The notes under the pieces are model-generated. The model ran no database searches and was not told the origin of the DNA. It saw nothing but the letters and a program-made list of their open reading frames with translations. From the NCBI GenBank assembly GCA_029298735.1, contig JANSLP010000213.1, positions 1 through 56,598 on the forward strand: DNA of 56,598 bases, written 5' to 3'. Of the stretch, positions 42,301-56,100 are shown one piece after another; position 1 is the first letter of the stretch; every line of letters begins with the position of its first letter. This DNA is from Ophiostoma sp. CBS 140.51. Taxonomy: Eukaryota; Ascomycota; Sordariomycetes; Ophiostomatales; Ophiostomataceae. A program made the translations under genes and the position numbers.

Positions 42301-44356
42301 GGACTGTCATATAAATTGACACGTTTTCCCGGCTGGCCCTTTCCCTCTTTTCCCCGAAGATGGCTTCATTTGGTATTGCGTGTGTGTGGCCAGTCCTTTT
42401 TGTCGATTTGTGTGCTCGCTCTTGCTCCATCTGGCCCATCAAGCTGCATTGGCCTCGCCGACTGGCGCTGGTCCCATCTGCAAAATACCCTTCCGAGCAG
42501 ATGCGTGCCAGTCAATCTGGGGAAAATTATATTTCTCGCAGTGGAGACAAAGAGGATGCCGCCTGTGCCTGTCATGGTCCCGAAAGGCGAAAGACTAGGC
42601 TAATAATACGAAAATACAGTGGAAAAAAACAAGGGACGAAAAACAGTACCGTAGAACCAAATAGAAAGTATCTCACGGAAAAGCGTGGAACGAGGCAGGA
42701 GCGATGCGCTACGGAGCAGCCCTTCTCCGCCCGGAACGGAAATCGCACTAAAATATAGAGGAAGTTACTTGCAACAACCTAGGTTGCTCTTCCCTTCACA
42801 TCGCAGCAGGTAAATTACAGAAGGAGCCCGCCCCGTACTTTTCTTTTGTATTCGTCATGGTATCTTGGGTATCTCGCACCACCTGGCCATATCTCGACTC
42901 CGTAGGCTATCGGAATAGCTCGTTCTGAGCCGTCCAGGCTAGGCCAAACCCCGGGGTGCTGGTGCGATAGAATTCCTTACAAAATGGGACAATTGTATCG
43001 TTTCCTGTTCTTTTTCCTGGCCGCCCTGTGGGGAAGCAACGATTCGGGCTGATTTTGTCTACCTTTGCCTAGCTTTGGTGTCCTTTGGGGCGGCTTTGGC
43101 GATACATTAGTGGTCTTTTCTGCCCGCTGATGATTGGGCGATCTCACGCCTTCTCCCCTCACCCCTGTTGGGTGGTTGGTGCTTTCCCTTTCTGTGCAGT
43201 GGTGGAAAGGCAGGACGCACTGGCTTTATTCATCCCATCACGCTTGCCCGCTTGCCCGCTTGCCCACAAGAGCCCCTAGAATCCGCCACTCTGCCTACCA
43301 GTCCTTTCCCTCTTCTGTCCGGCCCTGCCAGCCAAGTGTTCCTTTTCCCCCATCGCACTTTCCGCCGTCTTTGTCCTGATCGACTACTGCAACTGCTCTT
43401 GGATTGTCCGTATTTTAGCAGGAAAGCCCACCTGTACCTCCCCCCAGAACCTTGAAATCCAACTGAATAAGCGTTGCCTTTCCCTTCTCTTTTCCTCTCG
43501 TCTCCTTGGCTCTTTCAATACTTTTCTCTTTCTCTGTGCATTTCCAAGATCGTTCAACTATTGTCGCATTCTCCCCTTCGTCCTCATCTCTTCTCTTCTC
43601 ACCCCTAAAGTGCGACCCGCCAACCGAACACGAGACCCAGACGGCATTGCATCACTCAGTCCGGCCTCTCATCGTCACAGGCTCCATATTGCGGCGGCAC
43701 CGCCCAGTTCCATAAAGCAAGCACCCCGCCACAACCAAACAAATCGGCAGCCTGCTCCTAGAGCGACTTGTTTGCCACTTCAACTGAACAGTCCTGCTTG
43801 TCACTTGCATCTATTCCTCTGTTTCTCATTCCTCTGTCGACGCCGTCAGACGCAGACGACGCTCGAAGAATCCCCGAGTGCACAGTTCTGCACATATACG
43901 CACAAAAACTATACGGCACTGTAACAAACAGTCCGTATTCAATACCATCTATCTTCTCTTCTGAGCGTCGACGACTTCTCACCTTTTCTCAACCTTCGCG
44001 GCTCGGCGACATTACGCCTCTCTTCTTGATCGAACCGCCATTTCTCCCAGGATCGCACCACCCCGGTCTGCTATTCTGAATTGATCGAAAGAGCGGCCCT
44101 ACCCTTCCACCTATTTGCAACCTCGAGACCCATAAGACCCCCACGATAGCAAGCCTCATGGTTCAGGCTACTGTGACGTCGGCTTAACAGGCCATTTCTC
44201 CTTTTCGTTTCGTTTCCTTTGTGACTTTGTGTTCTCACGGACATTCCGATTGAACGCTCTCAGACTCCCATCACCTAAATATCTCGAACTCGATCACCTA
44301 CTTTCTATTCTCACCTTTCACTGGTAGCATCTTCGGCTACCTCTCATATCGCAACC
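39324..44356. other. Five-kilobase region without a recognisable gene
   Basis: Runs from the RPL5 3' end to the Mhp1-like start. Frames are short and compositionally biased. The ~1.2 kb before 44357 is CT-rich and is presumably promoter plus a long 5' leader. A minus-strand stretch near 40300-40176 (FSVGGLFSLLYASSRRLTYG then KFAMELVMENGLHGLQ, stop) looks protein-like after a poly-T/CAG acceptor-like sequence, but no full gene could be built. No tRNA was found. Confidence 0.45.
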
Positions 44357-47300
44357 ATGAACAGCACCATGGAGCACATCCATGGCATCGATGTCAGCTG
44401 GATGACCCATGGAGCACCAAAAGGTTTGTTTCTCCCCTCGTCACGGACATGCTCACTTGTCGCTCGCTCTTTGCGATGTGCGACAGGAATTACCTGTAAT
44501 TAACCTTGCGCTCCTCTTAGATGGCAACACTCCGAAGCCGACAAGTCGCCGGCGAAACACTCTGCAGTCGCAATCGGCACCGCCGCCGCAGTCCCCTGTC
44601 TCGCCCTCTGCTGGTTCGCCAACTGCTTCTAGCCCTCGGGCTACACCCTCCGCATCTCCAGTCCCCATCCCTATCGCCAATGCGGCCGGCGCCTCTCCCA
44701 CACAACAGCTCTCCTCCTCTTTACCAGCACCTTCCAGCAGTCCGCGCGGCCGGCGACCATCGTGGTTCTCCAATATCTCCTCTAAATTCTCTACAAACCC
44801 TGGCTCCAGCCCACCCCAGGCGACCAACACAACCCCGAAGCAGGCCGAGCTTTCCGTTCCCCGTGCAAACATTGCTAAGAATGCGGTTCTACAGCATGCG
44901 GCAAAATACGAAGGCGAGGGCCCCTACACGCCTGCACCGCCGAAATCATCTGGCCAGGCCGGTCTTTTGCACGTCCTGCGCCGCTTGTCTACGTCCGGCG
45001 GCAACACGGGCCCTGCGGTCAAGGGCAACCACGGTCTAGTCGAGCGCCGTGTCCTGAACGTTGATCGCAACCGCGAGCGGTGCCGGCTCCAGGAGCTTAA
45101 CCAAGCTAAGCTGCGCCGTGTTGCGTTCTGTGTCGATGTCGAGATTGCACCAATGCCCAAGTACTTGGACCAGGATCAGGTTGCCAAGCAGGCGACCGCG
45201 TCAGTCGGTCCGGTCCCGGCCGACAAGTCGCAAAAGAAGAAGACGATTGAGAAGAGCGAAGGCGACGCACTCAAGAACGCCAAGGCCCTTTTGCCAGAGG
45301 ATCCCAACCAGCCAAAACCCACCGTCAATGCCGCCTCTTCCTTGGTTGTCGCCGCCACTGAGGCCTCCAACCCGGTCGTCTCGTCGGCGAAGCCCGTTCC
45401 TGTTTCGGCAAATGCCGTCCCGACCCCACAAAACATCCCACCGCAAGTGCCTCCGAAGAAAGACGCAAACGGCACCGCCTCCCCGAAGTCCAGCTCATCG
45501 CCTCCAGTTTCAACCAGTGGCGACGCGCAGACCGATGGCGCAGCGTCCGATCCGAACCGTAAGAAGGAGAAGAAGAAGCGGAGTGAGGAAGAGCGCAAGA
45601 TGCGTAAGGAGCGCAAGCGGCGCCAGGCTGAAGCCAACGGCATGATCCCTATGGAGATCTACCTCGACAGTGACGATTCAGACACTACTGGTGGACGGAA
45701 GAGCACCCCATCTACAGTTCCCACCACACCACGCACACAGCTTGCACCGACCACCAACCCCGTTCGTATCTACCGCCGCTGCTGTCAGCTCCGCGAGACA
45801 CCTATTTTGAAGAAGGTGACCGAGCAGCTGGCCGATCCGGCTGTCTTCTCGAGCGAACATGGCGTTGTTTCCAAGCTGGACCTGACGGGCTACTGGCTGC
45901 AGCTGGCTGACCTTGTCACGCTTGGTGATTTCCTGGCCGTTGTGCCGATCCGTGAAGTCATCCTGGAGAACTGCGGTCTTAATGACGAGGGTCTCCGCGT
46001 CATCCTGGCTGGCCTTCTTGCAGCGCGTAAGCCGCAGAAGAAGCATATCCATCTCCACCACTTCCACCGCCACCTCCACAGCAACAGCAGTGCCACGCAC
46101 ATGGGCCAGACCGTTCCAGTGACCGCTGCCCTCCCGCACGGCGAGGTTCACCAGGGAGGCTTTGTCGAGCGCCTCGTCCTCAAGAACAATAAGATTGGTG
46201 TTGAAGGCTGGAAGCACGTGTGCCTCTTCATCTACATGTGCCGCTCGCTCAAGGCTTTTGACCTATCGAACGTCGTCTTTCCGCACGTCCTCGTAAACAG
46301 CAAGGCATCACACTCGAGCCAGACTCCCGACGCAAAGTCAGCGGCACAGCAGGCCCCCGCCAAGCAGCAATTTGACGTGTGCCAGCTGCTGTCGCAGTCG
46401 ATTGGTGAGCGTCTCGGTGGCTCGACACTGGAGCTGCTTAACTTTGGCGACACTGGCCTGTCTTCGGAACAGCTAGGTTGGATTGTTGACGGCATCATTC
46501 AGTCCGGCACCAAGCGTCTGGGTCTGGCGCACAACGACCTCGACGACGCTGGCGTGCAGCATATCGCGCGCTACCTTGCCAGCGGCCGGTGTGAGGGTTT
46601 GGACTTGGGTGGCAACGACTTGCGTGATCGCCTCGAGGTGCTTGCCGATGCCGCTGTGACCAACAACTCGCTGTGGGCACTAAGCTTGGCGGACTGCAAT
46701 CTGACACCTGCCTCGCTGTGCAAGCTGCTGCCCAAGCTGGTGGAGCTGTCCAACTTCCGCTTCCTTGATCTGTCGCACAATCACGAACTGTTCGAGATCC
46801 GGCCCAGCGCTACGATTCTTCTGCGGCGGTACCTGCCGATGATGGAGTCGCTCAAGCGGCTGCATTTGTCGGACGTGGCCATGACCTCGGAACAGGCGAT
46901 TGCAATTGCTGAGGTCCTCCCCGAGGTCAAGGAGCTGGCGCACCTCAACATTCTGCAGAACCCCGAGCTCACGAAGCTGGCCGATGCCCGCACCGAAGAA
47001 TCGCAGGAGCAGGCGTGTGCATTGTATGCGTCGTTTTTGGCTGCCACGCGTCTGTCGAAGAGCATCGTCGCTGTCGACATGCCCGTTCCCACCAACGAAT
47101 CGTCTGAAATCGTGCGCGCCATGGCCAAGCAGGTCCTTGCTTACTGTCTGCGCAACGTCGACCGCGTCACACTCGGCAACCCTGCTGCACTTGTCGTGCT
47201 CGGCAACGCCAAGTCGGTGCCACCCACAACTGATTTGCCCGAGGTGGTGTCGTCAGACAGCACATCTTCCAAAACGTCACTGAGCAAGGGCGACGCAGAC

Positions 47301-48395
47301 TACCCCGACGTGCTGCAGCACCTTGTCGGCCACGACGCCACTATTATTGATGTGGATGACGACATTGAGGCTGCGCCTGATGATGATTATGTCATTGGCG
47401 GTACAGGTGTAGCACAGGCGCTCGAATGCTGCTTGAAGAACCGTGGCCCCGAGCTTACAGAAGGGCCACCGGGCGCGAATGTCGTGCACGACGGCGACGG
47501 TGCTCTTGTGGAAGCGGCCGGCGCCAGCCTGCCTGGACCTGGCAAGGCCAAGGACATGTCGAAGCATCTGCTGCAGAGCGCGCGCAAGATTCGTCTGCGT
47601 CTTCAGCCGGCGCTGCAAAAGGCGCGGTCGATGTCGGCCGTCGACAACCAAGCCTACCAGCGCCTTCTCTTCCTCGACAACACGCTGGACGGTATCATCA
47701 AGCGGTTCGAAGACGAGTTTCCCGAGACACGTGTGTCGATCGACAGCGGCGTGTCACTGTCGCAGCCCACGGCGGATGCCAAGAATGGCAACCGGCCGCA
47801 TGCGTCGTCGATGGATTCGGGCTCGGCGGATGCGGATGTCGAGGGTGAGGGCGATACGGCGGCCGTGTTCTTGTCGGACGGTGAGGACGAGACGGACATC
47901 TTGCCGTCGCGGCTGTCGCGGTCCAACTCCATCATGTCGCTGTCGTCCAAGGGCCTCACCAACGAGGAAGGTCGTATGCTGCGTGCTGGGCATCGTTTCC
48001 GCAGTGGCTGGTTTAAGCACTACAACCTGTTGTCTGGTGTCGACGAAATCGGATCGGACCCACAGCACAACCATGTGCTGTACGAGCTGATCAACGAGAT
48101 CAACGACGCCAACATCAACAAGAAGCTGGCCGAGAAGGGCATTGTCCGCCTGTTCAAAGAGGACCGTGAAGAGATGCTGCAGATCTTGAAGGAACAAGAT
48201 CCGGAGCACTGGGACCGGTTCATCGAGTCGCAGGAGAAGGCGCGGGCCAACAAGATGATTGAGCTGGGCAATCCCAATCCCAACGGCGGCAGCGGCAACA
48301 ACAACAGTGTCAACGGGTTGAGCAGCAGCGCGCTGAGCAATGCTTTGATGGCGGCTGCGGCCGAGAACAACGAGTCGGCGATTCTGGACGATTAG
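44357..48395 (+). CDS. Mhp1-like leucine-rich-repeat protein
   Basis: Large fungal protein of 1313 residues, exons 44357-44423 and 44521-48395 (97-base intron). The first exon encodes MNSTMEHIHGIDVSWMTHGA, the short HGxDVSW motif at the N-terminus of fungal Mhp1-type proteins (annotated as cell-wall biogenesis or microtubule-linked in yeasts); exon 2 continues KDGNTPKPTSRRRNTLQ. Regions: Ser/Pro-rich low complexity (~20-140); a conserved block (RRVLNVDRNRERCRLQELNQ, VAFCVDVEIAP; ~215-260); a Lys/Glu-rich coiled coil (KKEKKKRSEEERKMRKERKR; ~395-420); a leucine-rich-repeat array (~490-920, repeats like LDLTGYWLQLADLVTLGDFL, LDLSHN); an acidic Ser-rich linker; and a conserved C-terminal block (GRMLRAGHRFRSGWFKHYNL; ~1195-1290) with LLSGVDEIG. 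The Mhp1 name rests on the N-terminal motif and LRR layout; function here is unproven. Confidence 0.75.
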
Positions 48396-48592
48396 GCGAC
48401 TGTGCCGGTGCCGGTATCGATGGTTATCGTGGCCTGTGCGTGCGTTTGTTTTTGCTTCATCATGCCCTCACTGCCGATGATGGTGGCCTTTGCCATATTT
48501 TGTTTTTGGGAAATCGGATTGGCCGGGCGGTGATGGAGGTTGTCGAAGTGTTTTTCCTTTCGTCTTTCCTTATCCTGTATTTTGTGTATTCC

Positions 48593-48600
<8 letters not shown>

Positions 48601-48628
<28 letters not shown>
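48601..48628. repeat. (CT)14 microsatellite
   Basis: Uninterrupted CT dinucleotide tract in the 3' flank of the Mhp1-like gene, extended on its left by an imperfect CCCTCTCTGT. Confidence 0.9.
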
Positions 48629-48629
<1 letters not shown>

Positions 48630-51600
48630 AGTTCTCAAGCGTTTTCCTTTCTTTTATGACGACCACACAAATAGCAACACTGCTTTTTTTTCTCTCTTTT
48701 TCATAATTTGCGCAGAATTCGAATGGCCGTGGACACCCGTTTCCTCACCTCGTTGTTACCAATACCTTGTATTTTTTTTCGTTTCCCTGTATTTATCAGA
48801 ACGTTAGACCAAGATCGATAAAAATAAAAGAAGAAAGAAAGAGGAACAGAAGAATAAAAATTAAGAAAAAGATCTTGGCTAAGAATTCAAACACTAACCA
48901 TGTATAAAGATGAAAAGCAAAGGAAACACATTCACTCACATAGTGACCATTGAACGCCGTAGTCTGTGTGGCGAGGGGTCGTCACTACTATGAATGGAAT
49001 CATTTTGGGGAAACTTGGGGGAAAGAGCTCGCGTCTTCGCGTTTCAACATAACGAGCATGCGCGAGCGTAACTGTCGGCAGTCGATCGAAGTGTTTAATG
49101 GATGAGAGACTGTGCGGAACTCGGATACATCCATTCAACCGCCTTGTCTGCCTATTCTTCACCGTATATTCCTGTGCCCGAGTGATCCGGTCGATGAATG
49201 CGAGAACGAGGAGAAGGAGAGAGTTGTAAGTCGTGTGAGTGGGCTGACTGAGGCTAGTTGTGACATGCAAGTTTTGAAAGGTGAATGGGAAACGGAATAG
49301 GAAGTTAAAAAAAGACAGAGAAAAGGCCTACATCTATCAAGGCAAATGGATGGAAGACGTTCTTGTTGGGAAGGAAGGATCGATTTGATGTTGTCCGCGC
49401 CTTCCATCTTGCATGCTTTGAGTCTTGTGGGGCCGTTCTGGCCGTATGAGAGGGAAGTTACTGCAATGGATGGAGGAGGGAAAGGACGAACGACAAGAAA
49501 GTTGAAGAGGAAAGAGAAAGCACTGCAGATAAAACTCCCCGGTGTGGCACAACAGCAGTTCTGTGTTGGCGAGCAACCATACTTTAAAGTGGACGGCCAG
49601 GTGTTGTTAAGGGTCCGGTTTAGGAGCTTAACGATCATCGGGAAATGGGAATAACGACAACTAGACAGCTGAGCACGTTTGTCCAGGCTTGGCTTTGCTG
49701 GCTCTTGGAAATTATAAACTTGCATAAGTATGTTTGTTGGACTGCATCTATTATGCTTTTTAAAAACAAGAATATGCAGTGTCGAACATGGTTCCCGTCC
49801 AGCTTTGCTGTTGCTGCCCTCTTGCTGCCTCTCGGCAGTTGTTCTCCCATGTCCAGGCAATAAGTGGGCCGCCGACCTCCGCCAACCGGAACACTCTTAA
49901 GCCAAGACAAGCTGCGGCACCGGCAGCACACTGGCACCGGAAGAGGGGAAGAAGATCAGAAGGTCAGTTGAAAGTGGCTGGACGGGAACGGCACAAGTTG
50001 ACAAAGTGACTACTCCAGAGATCACTGGATATGAAATCGTGGGGAAATCGCCGAGGTCGCCCCACGTCTGCCGTCTCCAGTATCGCAACCCCAGATTCTC
50101 GTTTCTATTTCTCTAATCTCATTTTGATTTGGCATACTCGTTTTCATGCTTCGAGCTACTGTTCAGCTTTAGACTATTTGACAAATGAGAACGTCACACA
50201 AATCAGATTACTCTCTACTTGTCGATGCCCATTCAACCAGACCTTGGCCGTGGAACTCTTCTGGTGGCTCGGGAGTACGGCAACTTATATATCTGTAGTG
50301 TGACCGGGAATGGGTGTGTTCAAAACCGTCTTCTTCAATGACCAGCTCTATCTTGATTGGCAGCAAGGTTTGATGACACTCAAGGGGGTGGAAAGTAAAC
50401 CAGTCTTCGTTCTTCGTTCATTGTACTGGAAAGTTTAAACGTTGTAAGACAACGATGACTTGGTACAACCGCTTTATTTGAAATAAATGTCCAGTCTTTA
50501 CACCTTTTGTTTTGGAGATCTCCCATGCGTTGGATTGCCGTTTGACCTGCTTGTCTCTACGTCGTATTACCTGTCTGCTTCTGCTTATATTGGCCAGTCG
50601 CCATGCCCTTTTGTAAAGGAGGGCTGAACGGCCTTTCCATTGGCACCCAAAAATGTACAACACCTTTCAGCCGCAATAAGACAATAAAAGATATCACGAT
50701 CACAAGATTGAGAAGCGAAAAGAACTTTGACAAAAAAATCAGAAGATTAAAAATGCAAAACGTACAGCAGCGGGTATTCGCTGGTCGTCACCGACCCAAC
50801 TACTAATCCGCCGATTACAGGTTTAACTAGGGGAGAGCGGACGGGATCCCGTGCTTCCCTGTATCTATGGCCGTACGTGAAAGAAGTGTGTATTAGTGTT
50901 GATTATATGGGGCAGCTCGCACACTAAATAGAGGTTTTTGGTAGCTCAATAGGTCGTCCTAGGGAGAGGTGCAGTCGCGACTTACACGAGGATGCCTCAA
51001 AGACCACTTGGAGTTTACGAAATATTTGCTCCCATTATTTGTTTTCTCTTTCTCTCCCGTCTGCGTCGATCATCACCCGTATCCTGTGACGAACCAAAGG
51101 ACGGCCCAGCTGTATGAGCGGCAGGGGTATTGTTCAAGTCGCTGTGCGACTTTGGCTGCTCTCTGAAATATGGCATACAATCTTGACACCACCTCCATCG
51201 AAAGTCATCTCAGTTCAGATCCAATGACATTCGAATATCGCCAACTTGCCTCTTCTACTTCAACACCTGCATTTTCGTCCATCCGCCACCCCCTTATCAT
51301 AGCTGACCATCGGCGCTATCGTACTTATTCCTTGTAGAACTTGTTTTTATTTTTCGTCCGAACATGATCTCGCATTGATGCCGATGATGGCTTTGCGATT
51401 TTTAGTGTGTTCCTTCCACTTGCGGCCCTTTTCATTTTCATCCTCTTTTTTTCTTCGCTTTTTGCGTCTGCCCTTTTTCCAACGGAGTGGACAAGGCTGT
51501 GTCTCAGGGGCCACTCTATGGGTCCTCGATGACGACAAAAAGAAAGAGAAAGATGGAGAGGAAGGGGGCGTTTTGGGCGGAAAAGGAACCCTCCCATCTT

Positions 51601-51908
51601 CGAAACTTTGAAACTCGAAACCCCTGTCAGCTCTGCCCACCGCCCCGGTCACCCACTACCGGGCGATACAATGGGGCGGCCTAGGCCTGGCCCTCACAAT
51701 TGCCCTCTTCACAGTGTTTTTGCATGAACATTCACCCCTCCTGAAAATCCCCTGACTTATTTTAAAAATAGGAGCCGGGATGTCTTTGCAGCCAATAGTT
51801 GTTTTCCAAACCTCAGTTCCAGGCAGTTGGTCCTCGGCTGGATTGATTCTGCGGTGTTTTATTTGTGGAGGCGGGAGAGAGGGCAAAGAGTGTGTCCGAG
51901 CGTCTTCC

Positions 51909-51926
51909 ACACACACACACACACAC
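51909..51926. repeat. Short AC-type microsatellite
   Basis: Uninterrupted alternating A/C tract of nine dinucleotide units in the gene-poor region. Confidence 0.85.
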
Positions 51927-52054
51927 TCCCAAGACGAAAGAGCCGCTCGTCTAAGTATCACGTTGTGGACTGACTGCCATCCTGTCTTTCTTCAGGTACA
52001 ATGCAACGCTGCAGAGAGCGTCTGCCGCCCCCCACCAACCTCGTGCATTCTTTG

Positions 52055-52058
<4 letters not shown>

Positions 52059-52089
<31 letters not shown>
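52059..52089. repeat. (TG)15 microsatellite
   Basis: Uninterrupted TG dinucleotide tract of 15 units, about 1 kb before the DUF6536 gene. It is complementary in type to the AC tract 150 bases upstream, so the two could pair in a transcript. Confidence 0.9.
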
Positions 52090-52092
<3 letters not shown>

Positions 52093-53113
52093 GCGATGTG
52101 ATGAGAAGTGAAGTGGTTGAGAAGCTTCATTTTCTTTTGAGCCAAATTATTTACACCAAAGTCTGGTTGAGAGGCAATAAAGAGCAACACCAGCCTTCAT
52201 TATCACAACAATTGCCAGACTTCACCACACCTCGTGTTCAAAGGGGAGGCAGGAAATGCGCATTGTCCTTCTCATTTTCCCCGTTTGACTCCTTTTCTCC
52301 ATGAAAACACAGCCACTCGAAAAGTGTTCAGATGGCATGAACGTGCAAAGGCCACTAACTCAGCTGAAAGAAGAATTATGAGATGTATGATGCAGACAAG
52401 CGAAGCATCGACGATGAGAGACAGACAGAAGAGTGGCGAGAGAGACATTGAAAGTGTGTGTGTCTGTGTGGCTTCCTATGTCGAGGCGTTGCATGCATAT
52501 CCGCCCCGGCCCTCTTTCTTTTCTTTTGCTTCCTTTCCTTTCGCCTCTCTGCCTCTTGCTTCCTTTTTCGTCATTTTCTTATTCCTCGTTTTGCATGATC
52601 AGACGACACGTCCGAGGTTAGTATCAGTGACCACAAGAGGAGAGTCTTCTTTCTTTTGTTCTTGTGCACCGTGTACACCCTGTGTGTAACAGCACAAAAG
52701 GAGGGCCAAGAGGAGGACCAGGGTCTGTATGTAAAACAGATCCTCCCCGCCTCCCCTGCACAGCATTCTTTCTGTTCCCAGACGCTTCATCCCCCCATAC
52801 ACTACTCTGTACAATACCATACAATACACCCCTCATCCCTCTTCTCTTAATCCTCACTCATAAGACTCTTGTTTCTATTTTCCTCGCTCTTTTTGTGTTT
52901 TGCCTTTCCCAGGTTTCTTCTACCAACAAGAGCAGTGAAAATCATAATCGCAAAAATCAATAATTCAAACCATCTCATCTTATCTTTCGACTTCCTCTTC
53001 TTGATCTTCAACTTCACTTTCTCTGTCTTTCATATACCCAAATGCCTTTACATCACTCAACATAACATACAATATTTGCTCTTCCCTTGCAAGAGCATTC
53101 TCCCATCCTCACG

Positions 53114-56100
53114 ATGGAGGTCACAATCCCATCTCGTGACCACCTCGACCGGGACGAAAAGTATTCCTGGGACGACGACAACTTTCGCCCAGTACCACGA
53201 AACAAGCCTCGCCTCACCCGCCAGACCGTCCAATGGCCCTTTCAGAGCATCTCCCTGGAGGACAACACCTATGCCCTCCCACCTATCCCTCAGTCTCCAT
53301 CCTCCACAATCACAAGTCCAGAAGAAGTCCATCTTCCACCACGGTCCCGGGCGACATGGCAGCCAAGAAGGGGAGTTGCTCACGGCTACGGATACGGCGA
53401 CAGCGATGACGAAGACGACGAAAGCGACAAGAAGTCGACACTCCGCCGATCACTGATCCCCGACTATGTCATCAACTACCTGCGCGGCGAGACACCCGAG
53501 ACGCTGGCACAACGCAAGATTGAGCGCCAGCGAGAAGAAGAGTCTCAGTCACAGGAGAACTTGGTCGGCGGCGCGGGAGGCCTTCGCGGTGGTGGCAGCC
53601 GAAACAGCCATGTGGACGGCCTGCCCATGCCCAGTCCGGTTTACCGGCGGTCGGATGAGCCCATGTTGATAGGCAACGAGTACAATGAGAAGCGCCGCAG
53701 CTATGGCACGACAGGCCAGCGGAGACGGCCAAACAAGCGGCGGGGCCTAGTGGCGCACGGCTGGCGTGCTGGTGTTGCTCTGCACGGTGTGCTGGCTCTC
53801 ATAATATTCGTGGTTGGCCTTTCCGGTCTTGTTGTGGCCCTGACGGTGCTGCATCGTGATGGTGGACGCATGTCCATGGCCACACTCTTCACAAGCCATG
53901 CCGTGCCCGTCACTGATGCTGGTTCCGCCTCGTGCTCGGGTGCCCATCCCGTCGCCTGGCTTCTGCGTGCCATTCTGGCCTTGTTCTCGGTGGCTCTTCT
54001 CGCCGGTGCACAGTACGTCTTCCAAATCCTCAGCAGCCCGACACGTGCTGAGCTCGATGCTGCCCACTCCGCCCGGCGGTGGCTCGACATTGGTGTTCCC
54101 TCGCTGCGTAACATCGTCTTCCTCCTGGGGCAGCGCAAGGCCCGGGCCGTTTTGGCATTGGTTGCTGTGGCCGTCGCGGTGGCATCAACAGTCTTGTATG
54201 GAGCCTTGATCAATGTCGTCCTTGTGGCGCCTCTGTCCGCGGCAGCAACACCGTCGTACAGCGTGCTGTTGGTGGCACCCTCTTTCTTGGACGGCTCCCC
54301 GTTCAGCAACGCCTCATCCAACAATGCCGGCGGTCTGGACCGGGTGACAATTCTTCAGCTTCAGCAGCTGGCCGCAAACTCGAAGCAGCAGACGCTGAAG
54401 AACTTGACAGCGGCAGAGTGTCTGCAAGCACAGTCGTCGGCGTCGACCATGTCGACCGTCCAGAAAGAGCTCACCCTCTTCAATATCAACGATGACAGCA
54501 ACAACAGCTCCTCTTCCATTTCCACGACCGACTTCAGTGCTGTCCTGATTGTACTCACCGACGACGCTGTGGACTCTCTTCAAATCATCAACAGCTCCGT
54601 CGTCCAGACCGCACCGGCCGGATCGGAGTTGCTGGCTGCCGATGCTAGCCTGGGCAGCTCATCCGTGTTTCAGATTACCAACGATGATAGCGAGGGCATT
54701 GACCGCTCGGCTTTTGTCATTGACGAGAGTGCTGTTGCTTTCTGTCTTGTCCAGGAGACTGCTATCACGACGACCGCCGAGTCAGCCGACGACAACACGG
54801 CAACCACCACCTGCAATGTCACCCTCAACACGACCGTCTTGAGCGCCATTGTCGGCCTCAATGTCGTGACCGTCCTGTCGTTTGCCTATCTGCTACTTCC
54901 TCGCAAGGCGCACCGTCACTTCCGCCAGGCACCGCTCATCACTCTTGGCGATGCCGTGGCATCTTTCCTGCGCGATCCTGACCCGACAACGCGGGGTGCT
55001 TGTCTGTTGTCCAAGACGGATGTCGTGCAGCACGGTGTCTGGAAGAGTATGGTTGACGTGCCGCAGCTGCCTGGCTTTGGTCCATACCAGCCTCGGCAGT
55101 CGACCGAGTCCAACGGCACGGGACAGTCGGCCCAGCAGCCTGAGAATGTTATGCAGCCCATGTTTTTGGAGGCGCCGGCAGATGAGAATAGCATGGGTAT
55201 CAGCGGCAGCGGCAGCAGTAACTACTTTTGGTTTCAGTCGGTCTCGTTGACTCGCTGGTTCGCAGGTGCTGCCACTTGGTGGGTGGTTGTCGGCCTGGCC
55301 TTGGCCGCTATCGTGGTCACCGTCTCGAGCAACAACAGTCTGGGGTCGTTTGGCCAGATCTCACCCTTATCGAGTGCTGTGTACGGTACGTCTTCGACGT
55401 CGACCTCGTGGATGACCCCGACGGCCCTTCTTGGTAGCCTCCCCCAGCTGAGCGTCGCCATCCTGTATTTGTTTGTGGACACCCACCTGTCGGCCTACTT
55501 CTTGTCGCACGAGTCTGCCCAGTATGTCGCTGCCCACCAGCACCAACGCAACGAACAGCTCCAGCAACACTGCCGCCGTCCGCTGCGCGTATCCTACCGC
55601 CCGCGGGGCCACCAGACCACATCCCTGTACCTGACGCTGCCGCAGCCGTGGCACTGGACGTTGGTGGTGATGATCACCGGCCTCATTTTTGCCCTGGGCG
55701 AGTCTGTTGTCACTACAGGCGTCACTTCTACCGACAACGAGATTCAGCTAGCCCTCCTCGGTTTCAGTGGTGTCGGTTTGATTGTTGTCCTCGTCCTCCT
55801 TGCCGGGCTGGCCCTGTTGGTGGTCGTCCTCGGTGCTCGCCGCACACCACCGCCCAATGCGTCTCTTGGCCGTAACCCTTTAATTCTTCCTGGTGGCTCG
55901 TGCAGTGCCGTCATCAGTGCCCGCTGCCACCCGATACCAGAAGAAATGCCGGCAGAGCTAACGGGCCTGAATGGGAGCAACGGCGGACCTTTGCCGCTAT
56001 GGCTGCGGCCTCTTGCTTGGGGTCCAGTGCCGGCATACCACCACCCTTATCAAGGGTACAACCGACGACGTGGTCTGACCCGGGAGGGAGTGTTGAGAAG

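Larger units (their letters stand above)
48396..53113. other. Gene-poor region of 4.7 kb with microsatellites
   Basis: Between the Mhp1-like gene and the DUF6536 gene. Holds (CT)n at 48601-48628, (AC)n at 51909-51926 and (TG)n at 52059-52089. Frames are short. The last ~600 bases are CT-rich, consistent with promoter and 5' leader of the next gene. No protein-coding gene, tRNA or transposon was recognised. Confidence 0.45.

Noticed and set aside
53087..53113. Extended start for the DUF6536 gene
   Set aside because: The upstream frame begins with a non-ATG codon (TTG); the first ATG is at 53114.
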